Origin: JBAYJM01 sp041665065
GTDB lineage: Bacteria; Patescibacteriota; Patescibacteriia; 2-01-FULL-39-33
Direction: 5' to 3'
Length of the DNA stretch: 64,000 bases
NCBI GenBank assembly: GCA_041665065.1
Contig: JBAYJM010000002.1
Span: 24,159-88,158 of the forward strand
Below the pieces are notes generated by a model that searched no databases, was not told the DNA's origin, and worked only from the letters and a program-made list of their open reading frames with translations. Shown in pieces: positions 7,582 to 15,600 of this stretch (positions are counted from its first letter, which is position 1; every line of letters starts with the position of its first letter). Made by a program: the position numbers and the translations under genes.

Positions 7582-7610
7582 ATTATACACTAACTTTTAA
7601 AATAGCCCAA
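7582..7610 (-). promoter_or_regulatory. internal promoter before the third pilin-like gene
   Basis: Minus strand: TTGGGC (7605-7610), 17 bases, TATAAT (7582-7587). The -10 is perfect and the -35 poor. It overlaps the end of the preceding gene. Confidence 0.5.
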
Positions 7611-7611
7611 A

Positions 7612-7947
7612 TTATTTGGCCGCAAAAGTATTAATCATCAAGTTGACAATGGCATAGGAACTGAATATAATCAGCAATCCCATAAACGCCCAGATCATAA
7701 CATTTTTCCCTTTTGTAACTTTATTTGAATCGCCAAGGGACGTGAGCCATAGAATACCACCATAGATAAAGGCAATCAAAGCCGCTACGCCAACTACGCC
7801 CAACACATACTGGATAATCCTAATTACGAGGGCATCAATAGTACCATTCGTACCGGCACCGATTGGATTATCCAACTTAACTTGCGCTCCCACAAATGAG
7901 GGTATGGCGAAAATGATAAAATAGATTAATCGATAATTTTTATTCAT
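7612..7947 (-). CDS. VirB2/TrbC-like two-helix membrane protein (pilin-like), second of the set
   Basis: At 111 residues this is the shortest copy. The signal peptide ends near FVGAQV, followed by a short linker rich in Gly and Asn and two membrane helices joined by LTSLGDSNKVTKGKNVMIW. The gap to the upstream 220-residue gene is 17 bases. The loop keeps the LGD-x-x-K pattern of the set but with Ser/Gly replacements, so this copy has diverged further. Confidence 0.75.
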   Translation of the reverse strand: MNKNYRLIYFIIFAIPSFVGAQVKLDNPIGAGTNGTIDALVIRIIQYVLGVVGVAALIAFIYGGILWLTSLGDSNKVTKGKNVMIWAFMGLLIIFSSYAIVNLMINTFAAK

Positions 7948-7964
7948 AACTTCAAATTATTTTT

Positions 7965-8627
7965 TTAATAAGGTGTTGGTAGAGTTAAATTGACATCGGC
8001 GTAGGGATCGTCAAGTTCCTCATTTAAATTTAAATCAAACGAATCACTCGTATCATACGGATCAGTGCGTGCCTCATCAAGTCCTCTATAGTACGAATCA
8101 TTTTGGAATTTCTCTTTATCCGCACCAACTCTCACGTCTCCAGCACTTGGACACTTGGTCCAATCGCCATCCCCGCCGGCAAAGCTCGTTACAGTTTTGA
8201 ATCCTCCATTTGTGGCTCCCACAGTTCCCGTAATGATAGTATTAACAATTGTCCAAGCAATAAAAACAATAAATAAACCGATAAAGGCGTGTATCACCGA
8301 TTGCTTGCCCATTTTCATCCTGTTTTCATTGCCCATGGCAGTTAATAAAATCACGCCTCCAAAAACAATCATTACCAAAGCAATTAACGCACTAAACTCG
8401 ATTACCATATCTGAAACTTTGACAATGATGGCGACCGCGTCACAAAGCGTGCAATTGCCATTATTAATACAGGCGGCTGGCAGAACTTTTAGTAAATAAT
8501 CACCACTATCGGCAGAAGCCGGAGTAGCAGCCGCAGGTGTAGCAGCAGCGGCAAAAACAAAAGAAGGCACAACCAAAACAACAGCCGAAGCGAATAAGAT
8601 TATAAATGTAAGTTTTTTCAAAAACAT
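7965..8627 (-). CDS. large VirB2-like membrane protein with Cys motif and acidic tail, first of the set
   Basis: A 220-residue protein. The signal peptide ends near VFAAAATP and an Ala/Pro/Thr-rich linker follows. Then CINNGNCTLCDAVAII (about residues 53-68) gives three cysteines. Two membrane helices flank LTAMGNENRMKMGKQSVIH. An unusual polar and acidic tail of about 80 residues ends DVNLTLPTPY. The helix-loop-helix matches the other four copies; the Cys motif and tail are unique to this one and would be extracytoplasmic. It starts 3 bases after the lipoprotein gene ends, so translational coupling is likely. Confidence 0.72.
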   Translation of the reverse strand: MFLKKLTFIILFASAVVLVVPSFVFAAAATPAAATPASADSGDYLLKVLPAACINNGNCTLCDAVAIIVKVSDMVIEFSALIALVMIVFGGVILLTAMGNENRMKMGKQSVIHAFIGLFIVFIAWTIVNTIITGTVGATNGGFKTVTSFAGGDGDWTKCPSAGDVRVGADKEKFQNDSYYRGLDEARTDPYDTSDSFDLNLNEELDDPYADVNLTLPTPY

Positions 8628-8630
8628 ATT

Positions 8631-10052
8631 TTAGTCGGAAGCGGGATTTGGATTATTATACGTCTGCCTTATTTTTTCCAAAGCCATATTAATTGATTCC
8701 ATTTGCAACTTCTCATCAATAGCATCAATAAATTGATTCGACATAGTTTTAAAAGCGCTTTCAGCTGCCAAAGGATCATACCCCCTATACCAATTCACGG
8801 CAGTCAGTGTTTGCAATGCCGCGGCGCGTAAATCCTCATCTTCCAACTGTGTGCTAATTAACGATCTTACAGCAGCTGGTTTTTTAGTTTTGGTTAAATA
8901 TTTTGAAGCCATATCGCCCTGGCTCATAAACAGCACAAAATCCCAGGCCTCATTATTGTGCTTGGATTTTTTAGCGACGGTCTGTATCCAATAATTCGCA
9001 TAATTTTTAGGGGACTCGGAATTAAGCTGGGGAATCGGCGCAATGCCCAAATTTAATTTCGGCGATCTGGCCTTGATTGTTGCAAGATTAAAATTGTAAC
9101 CGAAAGTCATAGCCACCTGGCCGGACATAAAAGCTTCAAGCGAATTGGGCATTTGGGAATTCCATGAATAAACATCTTTGCCGGGTATCGCAAAATCAGT
9201 GTAAAAAGTAATCGCATCGTAGCCGGGGTTGCTTTCTTTTCCGCTGATATAAAAAACTGGGTAGCTAGATTGATTGGCGGATATGGCATTGCTCTGAAGC
9301 ATGAGCAAAGAAATTATGTCAAAAGCTCTATCTATATTATTACCCGTTCCAAGAGCTGTTCCAGCCTGGATAATTTTTGGCGTGCCACTGGCGGTTGTTC
9401 CAAGCCTGGTTATTTTTTTAACATTGTCCTGAAATTCTTTCCAAGTTGACGGCGGACTGACAATGCCAGCGTTATTTAAAATATCTTTATTATAAAAAAG
9501 AATCATCGTGTCAACACTCAAAGGCAAGCCGTAAATCTTGCCGTCCATTACCACATTATTACTAACAACTTCCGGGAAGCCGTCTTTTAACTGCCTTAAA
9601 GTTACCGTTGGACTGGTTTTAAGTTCAGTAATGGTTTCTTTTTTAAGCGCACCCTTTTCATAAACATAGGCCATGGTTATTTTGTCGGGCATCGGCTCAA
9701 TCTTGCTTTTGTATTTTACCATCCAGCTGGCCGGTATTGAATAAATATCCGGTCCCCTGTCTTCCGCCCAAGCATCCAATAATTGCTGTTCGTATTCCTC
9801 AAACCTGAACTTCCGATATTTGATTTCAATATTGGGATGAACTGCCTGGTATGCTGCAATAATTTCATCATAGGCATCCTGATCATCATAAACGCTCCAA
9901 AAATTCAAAGTGATTGGTTGCATTTTTTCTTTGACTTGGGCGCTTTGCAATTTACAGCCGAAACCTGAGGACAAAATAAAAGCCAAAACCAAAAGCAGGT
10001 TTATTGGCGCTATGATTTTTTTGAATTTTGGATTAAGCATTGGTTCTGTCAT
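8631..10052 (-). CDS. extracellular solute-binding lipoprotein (ABC sugar-binding family 1)
   Basis: A 473-residue protein with a hydrophobic signal and lipobox LSSGFGC, giving a lipid-anchored Cys at residue 33. The rest follows the MalE-type family 1 pattern: LNFWSVYDD near the start, then EEYEQQLLDAWAEDRGPDI, then YGLPLSVDTMILFYNKDIL and the C-terminal WDFVLFMSQGDM. Such proteins capture sugars or oligosaccharides and pass them to an ABC permease. No permease or ATPase gene is in the window; instead this is the first gene of the pilin-like operon. It may therefore serve as a surface receptor linked to the pilus. An ATG four codons downstream is an alternative start. Confidence 0.85.
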   Translation of the reverse strand: MTEPMLNPKFKKIIAPINLLLVLAFILSSGFGCKLQSAQVKEKMQPITLNFWSVYDDQDAYDEIIAAYQAVHPNIEIKYRKFRFEEYEQQLLDAWAEDRGPDIYSIPASWMVKYKSKIEPMPDKITMAYVYEKGALKKETITELKTSPTVTLRQLKDGFPEVVSNNVVMDGKIYGLPLSVDTMILFYNKDILNNAGIVSPPSTWKEFQDNVKKITRLGTTASGTPKIIQAGTALGTGNNIDRAFDIISLLMLQSNAISANQSSYPVFYISGKESNPGYDAITFYTDFAIPGKDVYSWNSQMPNSLEAFMSGQVAMTFGYNFNLATIKARSPKLNLGIAPIPQLNSESPKNYANYWIQTVAKKSKHNNEAWDFVLFMSQGDMASKYLTKTKKPAAVRSLISTQLEDEDLRAAALQTLTAVNWYRGYDPLAAESAFKTMSNQFIDAIDEKLQMESINMALEKIRQTYNNPNPASD

Positions 10053-10513
10053 CCTGAACTTATTTGTTGTCTTTGATCCTCTTTGTCATCCCTAGCCCTC
10101 TATATTATTTGTCATCCTGGCAAATGCCAGGATCCATTCCTCGTCATTTCAATGAATCCAGGTTCATTATTATAAAGAATTTTTGTGAAAATATTATCCA
10201 CAGATGAGTTTATTATAACACATTTATATATCAATAAGAAAAGCGTTTTGTAAAATTAAAATTTTGTATCAAGTTTTTTAAAAATAATCTTTTATAATTT
10301 ATTTTAAAGTTAAATTTTGCAATAAAGACCATGGGAAAAAATTTGAATTAAAAACGATCAAATATTTTTTGCAAATCTTAACTTTATTTATTATAAATAG
10401 GTTATTTCTGGTATTTCCCCCAAATTTAGGCATTAAAATGGTTATAAACATAAATCAATAATTTATTTTAATCTAAATTTAGCTCATATAATGGAACTTC
10501 AAGGCCACATCTA
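10053..10513. other. AT-rich intergenic region with REP-like and DnaA-box elements
   Basis: No convincing gene is seen here. GTCATCC occurs three times (near 10049, 10085, 10111). The last copy belongs to a perfect 8-bp stem, ATCCTGGC-aaat-GCCAGGAT (10114-10133), similar to short interspersed palindromes found in other genomes. One perfect DnaA box, TTATCCACA, lies at 10194-10202. The rest is A/T-rich without clear structure. Confidence 0.4.
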
Positions 10514-10542
10514 TTGACAAATATTATCAAGTGTGATATAAT
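10514..10542 (+). promoter_or_regulatory. consensus sigma-70 promoter
   Basis: TTGACA (10514-10519), 17 bases, TATAAT (10537-10542), preceded by TG as in extended -10 promoters. It would give a leader of about 145 bases before the 10695 start. The leader holds a small CTAGC-tcat-GCTAG hairpin at about 10611-10624 and a two-codon upstream frame. Confidence 0.85.
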
Positions 10543-10694
10543 AGTCTATTCAGAGTGAGCTATGACTCGCTGTGAATTTGTACTATAAATCTAGGAAAAA
10601 CCCTTTGGCTAGCTCATGCTAGTTAGAAGGAGAAACTATACACAATGGGATGAGCTTTGGCCATTACGGCCATAAGCAGAGAAGGAGAAGACTG

Positions 10695-12011
10695 ATGTCA
10701 GGTATTGCCCCGAATAGTGGCGCCCCTGAGGCGCCTGAAGTAACGAATGGCGGCACGGAGCCGCAAACGAATACGAATGAAGGCGCGCAAGTACAGCCGC
10801 CTAACGGGGGACGTCCGCCGGTGATGTTAGACGCCAATCTAAACCCGGTCGGAAAGCTGCCGCCGCAGGATGATGAGACGACGACACAGACCGCGACCGA
10901 ACGGACTCCGCCGGCTACCCAGCAACTCTGGCGTGATTCGCCGCCGCCGATTACGAGGCCAACCTCCAGATGGACATTCTGGAAGGACAGGCCAGACGGG
11001 ACGACTCGACCCAGGCAACGGCGGGACGACAACGTCATCGTCAGTATGGACGACTATCCGGCCACCGAGCCGGCGCCGACCTCCTTGCTGGCCAAGCTCG
11101 GCATGCTTGCCATCGGTTTGGTCATCGCGCTGGGCCTGGCATGGCTCGCGATGGCGTTTTGGCCGAAAAGCAACGACGACCTCGAGACCAGATTGAAGAA
11201 CATGACCAACCAGGACAAGGTCGCGGCGGTATTCCAGGGCAAAGAGCTCACCAAGCAGACCCTCGGCGACATGCTCGATGGCATCGTCCAGAACGACAAA
11301 ATCGCAGCCGTCGGCATCGATAAGGATGGCAAGCCGGTCAACCTGACGAAAGAGGCCGTCGGCGACGGACTCAAGGCACTCGGGATCAACATTGCAACCG
11401 CACAAAAGCAACTGGACGAGTTGGTCCATCCCGAAACGGGTCGGGTAACGTTGGCCGAGAATGAAATCAAAACCATCAAGGACGCGCGCGCCCTAGAAGC
11501 CACTGCGTTACAACAGGACTTCAAAACGGTACAGGACAAGTTCGACGCCATCGACAAAAGGTTCGACAGGCTGGCAAAGAGCCAGAAAACCAAGCCAGCG
11601 CCGGCGATAACCGTCAGCAAGGTCAAGGTGGACACGCCTGCGCCGACTCCGACTCCTGCGCCGATACCCGCGCCTACTGTTCAGGCAAAGCAACTGGGAC
11701 CGGTAGTCGAAGGCCTCAACGGAACGCCGACAGCGCCGGTCACCACGACCGTCGCTACGCCGGCCCCAACGGTACCCGCGGCTTACGATCCCTACGACTC
11801 GGCCAATATCGCGGCCGAGGTGAGGGTGGCCAAAAACCATCCCAAACTCACCCCCGAAGAGGTCCAAGCAACGGTAATGGCGATGGATCCGGCTACCAAA
11901 GCCGAGATCCTCCGCGACCAAGCGGAAAGAGCCGAAGACGCCAAACAGCGTCTCGGTAGCCAGCACCGTCGCGGACTCCTCGGGATTGGTAAGGAGAACA
12001 AAGATCGGTAA
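10695..12011 (+). CDS. GC-rich single-pass membrane protein with Pro/Ala-rich and coiled-coil regions
   Basis: A 438-residue protein if started at the ATG at 10695, chosen because AGAAGGAG lies 9 bases upstream; an ATG at 10650 would add 15 residues (Arg-rich). Order: a Pro/Thr-rich, disordered cytoplasmic N-terminus (about 1-130), one membrane helix (GMLAIGLVIALGLAWLAMAFW, about 137-157), a helical region with TNQDKVAAVF and a coiled-coil-like heptad stretch to about 320, a low-complexity TPAPTPTPAPIP linker, and a charged tail. No catalytic motif is seen. The gene has the highest GC of the window, its own consensus promoter and a long terminator, so it looks transferred. Function is unknown; it may be an anchor or surface fibre. 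Confidence 0.7.
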   Translation: MSGIAPNSGAPEAPEVTNGGTEPQTNTNEGAQVQPPNGGRPPVMLDANLNPVGKLPPQDDETTTQTATERTPPATQQLWRDSPPPITRPTSRWTFWKDRPDGTTRPRQRRDDNVIVSMDDYPATEPAPTSLLAKLGMLAIGLVIALGLAWLAMAFWPKSNDDLETRLKNMTNQDKVAAVFQGKELTKQTLGDMLDGIVQNDKIAAVGIDKDGKPVNLTKEAVGDGLKALGINIATAQKQLDELVHPETGRVTLAENEIKTIKDARALEATALQQDFKTVQDKFDAIDKRFDRLAKSQKTKPAPAITVSKVKVDTPAPTPTPAPIPAPTVQAKQLGPVVEGLNGTPTAPVTTTVATPAPTVPAAYDPYDSANIAAEVRVAKNHPKLTPEEVQATVMAMDPATKAEILRDQAERAEDAKQRLGSQHRRGLLGIGKENKDR

Positions 12012-12035
12012 CGACCGGTCTCTCTGAACCGCCCC

Positions 12036-12093
12036 CACCCTCTGGGCCCTACAATCTGTAACAGGAATGTAGGGCTCAGAGGGGATTTTTTTT
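12036..12093 (+). terminator. strong rho-independent terminator
   Basis: A long stem of about 15 bp (CCCTCTGgGCCCTACA pairing with TGTAGGGCtCAGAGGG) is followed by T8. Confidence 0.9.
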
Positions 12094-12196
12094 GGCCAAA
12101 AACTTACATTATCAAATAAATACAATCATCGGCTAACGCCGTTTTTTTGTTTTTATAAAATATGGTATAATAATTTCATAAATTAAACTAAAAAAT

Positions 12197-12511
12197 ATGT
12201 CTCAAGAAATGAACCATCAGGTCAAAGTATTTATTGACATGCTTATTGAAGAAAAAAAATTCCAAAATCTCAGCCCGGAACTGCGGGAAGACATCTTTAA
12301 TGATTTGTATGCCAAGTTGAATCTTTATATAGTAACCGCCCTTACAAAATATCTTGAGGAAGCTGATGTCAAAAGATTAGAAGCGATGGAGCGCACTGAT
12401 GACTATTCACCTGAAAAGATCCAAAAATTATTAGCCGACAGAATTCCTAATGCCAGCGAGATAATTGCTCAAGCCATGCTTGAATTCAGAGCTATTTATC
12501 TAAATTCTTAA
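12197..12511 (+). CDS. small helical protein, DUF5663-like
   Basis: A 104-residue, mostly alpha-helical, acidic protein starting MSQEMNHQVKVFID. A segment LSPELREDIFNDLYAKLN and a C-terminal SEIIAQAMLEFRAIYL are typical of a small uncharacterised family common in Patescibacteria that I recall as DUF5663; this is from memory. It is the first gene of a three-gene run (5 bases to the next small gene, then 5 to the 1787-residue protein), so it probably works with that large protein. Confidence 0.65.
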   Translation: MSQEMNHQVKVFIDMLIEEKKFQNLSPELREDIFNDLYAKLNLYIVTALTKYLEEADVKRLEAMERTDDYSPEKIQKLLADRIPNASEIIAQAMLEFRAIYLNS

Positions 12512-12516
12512 ATATT

Positions 12517-12690
12517 ATGCCAACAAAATCCAATAATTTGACTCGAGTAAAAACCCCCGAGCAAGTTTATGCTGATTTTCAAAAGAAACTTCAAAAAGTT
12601 ATGAAGGATTTTTATGTTCAATTAGATGAGATCAAAAAAGAAATAGAGGAATATAAAATAGAATATATTTTAAAAAAAATTAAGAAATAA
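12517..12690 (+). CDS. small basic helical protein (57 aa)
   Basis: A 57-residue frame from ATG to TAA that is easy to miss. It is rich in Lys, Glu and Ile with heptad-like spacing (LQKVMKDFYVQLDEIKKEIEE in part), suggesting one long coiled coil, and ends ILKKIKK. It lies 5 bases after the DUF5663-like gene and 5 bases before the giant gene, which supports it being real and translationally coupled. Function is unknown; it could be a coiled-coil partner of the giant protein. Confidence 0.65.
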   Translation: MPTKSNNLTRVKTPEQVYADFQKKLQKVMKDFYVQLDEIKKEIEEYKIEYILKKIKK

Positions 12691-12695
12691 AATAT

Positions 12696-15600
12696 ATGGC
12701 AAGAAAAAGCGAGTCTAAGCAAAATAAAGATCTAACAATGCAAAATTACGAGAAGGAATCTGACAAAAAAATTAGAGAAAAATTTTGGTCGTCAGATTTT
12801 CAAAAAAAAGCAATTGAAGACAGAGATGGGGCAATTTCTGAAATGAATCAAACTATCAATGAAGAAGTTACCAAAGTCGAGATGTCTGATGATCTGACTG
12901 AAGATATGAAAAAGAAACTAATTAAAAAGCTAGTTTCCCATAAAAAAGCTTTTTTACAGGATATAAATGAAATTGAATTTTCAAATAATAATGAGGATAA
13001 CGATTTTTCACAAGGGACTGATTACCCCCAAGAAGATACCACAGACATGAATCAACCTGATGAAGACTTGGATCATTTATATAATAGAGAAAAATCCTCC
13101 GGCTATAAGGACGGTAAAAGCAAAGATAAAACGGAAAAACAAGAAAATGCCGAACTAAATTTTAAAGATTTCAGAAAAAAAATAAAACTAGTAGCTGAAC
13201 AAGCTGAAAGCAAAATTAACACCAAAGAATACAAAACACAATTAAAGAACGATAGAGACTCAGCAATTACGGAAATTAATTTACCGTTCAATGAAATTAT
13301 AGATCAAATAGAAAATTCAGATCTTGGCGAAGGAGAGAAAGAAGTTTTGCTCGAGACCATATCAGCTCACAAAAGAAGGCTTTTAAAATTAATCAATAAT
13401 CTTGAAACGGAAGCTGAAAATCCAGAAACAATTTCCCCTGACCAGAATAAAGATGGCCATCCAGACGATCAAGAACGCCATCCCACCGAGATTGATCAAA
13501 AGGGAGTAGACGCTCAACGAATTGAAGAAATAACAAAACAAATAAACGAAGAAACCGGACCCGTTTCTCCTGAAACAGCAACACAAAAAGGCAAAGAAAC
13601 TGTCTATCTTATTGATATTGGTAAGGTTGTTGAAGCCATGGCCCTAAGAGAAGCTGAAAAAAGATTAGAAGAATATAAAAATGGTAAAAAGGGAATTTTA
13701 AGAAAATTATATACCAGGATGGCAGAAAAGCAATTCCTGTCAAAATTTTATCATGAAGCTTTAATGGCCATTAGACAAAACAGAAATTTGATGGCGGAAA
13801 TTGAAACGCGTATTCTGGCCAAAAGCACTGATACTGGCATAGCTGATAAGAGCAAATCCTGGGAACATATTGACAATATTATTAATCAATTTAAAGAGGA
13901 TCTAGTTGAAGAAAATGAAAAGGGTACTACAATGTCTGACACTGAGGTAAATAACGAAGTATCTTTGCTTGTAAGAAGATATGCCCTTGGACTCATGAGT
14001 AGAGATGACTTTGATCGAGAAGTTGAGAAGAAGGTTGTTAAAAAAATAAAAGATAAAGGCGGACATTTTTCCGATGACCACTCTTTTGAGGCGCAAGGCG
14101 AATCAACATATGTCAGCAATCTTGCTTCCATGGCTGAAAAGTACAAGACAGACAATGAAAAAATTATAAAGGAATTAACGGAAAAGTACGGCGAGGATCA
14201 AAAAGAAAACATCGCCAGATTATTGCCGTTTGAGATGGATTTTCAAATTCAACTAGGTACCAAACAAAAAGACTTAGTAGAAACAAAACCGCAAGGCGTA
14301 TTAAAATGGTATGAGAGATTTGTTGATTGGACACAAAATCCAAACCTTGGCTTAGATTCTAATGATCCAAGATATAGCAAAAAAAGAGCCTTACTGAGCA
14401 CTGTATTAGCTAATCCCCTAACTTATGCTCTTATTCCGGTAGGAATAGCTGCGGGAGCATCTTTGTTTTCCAAAAGGACAGCAAAATATGCTCTTGCCGG
14501 AGGAATAGGGATTGCGACGGGCGGAGGCGCTTTGGCTGCAGTTGGCGCTGCAGGTATTCTTGGTGGAGCTTACGCAGCTTTTAGAAGATCAAAGCATGAT
14601 CAAGATGATAGAGGCATGGACTTAAGGCGAAGGGCACTGGGAGCTGAATCTGGCGGAAAGAAAACAGACATAATAAGGGAGTTTGCATATAGCTTAATGA
14701 ATATTGAAGATACCATAGAAGAGCTTGATTCATTGGATTTGACAAGTCCAACAGAAGTCCAAAGAGCAAAAGAAATACTACAAAATTTTTATGCTAGGAA
14801 AGAGTTAAGCAATGATCCAAAAGAAGACAAACAATTTAAAGTTGATCTTTTCAGTATCAGCGGAGAAGAAGGCGCAAACAGAAAAAGCAATATAGCGCAG
14901 ATGACCGCCCTGAAAAGAAAAGTTAAACAGATCGAAACCGCTTTGGGCGTTAAACGGTCAGATTTCGATGCGGATATTGATAGCATTAAATCCACACTTA
15001 GAACCGAAATTCAAAAAAAGGATAAAGAGTTTGATTCTTTCAGAAAAAAACAGATGTGGAAAGCGGGACTTATGGGTGGCGCCATGGGTCTAGTATTTGG
15101 CGAAATCGGATTGGAATCAGTCAATGGTATAAAACACTTAATGGGAACCGAACACGCTTCAACAACGCCTGTCGAATATTTGCTTGGACTGGTAGCCAGA
15201 CACCATGAAGCACCTGCTCCTAGTCTAGTTGACATGAGCATTCCAGGTGGAAAGATCAGAGTGCCCGAAAATATGCCTGAAAATGTAAAATCGATTTTGC
15301 CTCGCCTCTTTGATGCAGAGGGGCATTTAACCTCTGATGGAGAAGGGATATTGCGCGGCGAGGGCTTTGATTTAAATACGGTTGGAGGCGGACCTGGCGT
15401 GGCACACGAAGTGGCTCCTTCAGAATATTTTAAGGGCTTAGATTATGGCAAACATCTGAGAGAAGATTGGCATGATGAAGCTGGCAAAAAATTCAGCTCA
15501 ATATTTGGAAAAGCAATCCAATTCGAGGGCAAACAACAAATGCTTCACTTGGGCCATGACCAGGCAGGCGGAGCTTTTATGGACGTCGCTGGTGTATTAA

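Noticed and set aside
10839..12125. Long frames on the opposite strand and other frames of the GC-rich membrane protein gene
   Set aside because: High GC leaves few stop codons, so shadow frames are long; they have no ribosome sites and are Arg/Ser/Leu-rich without motifs.
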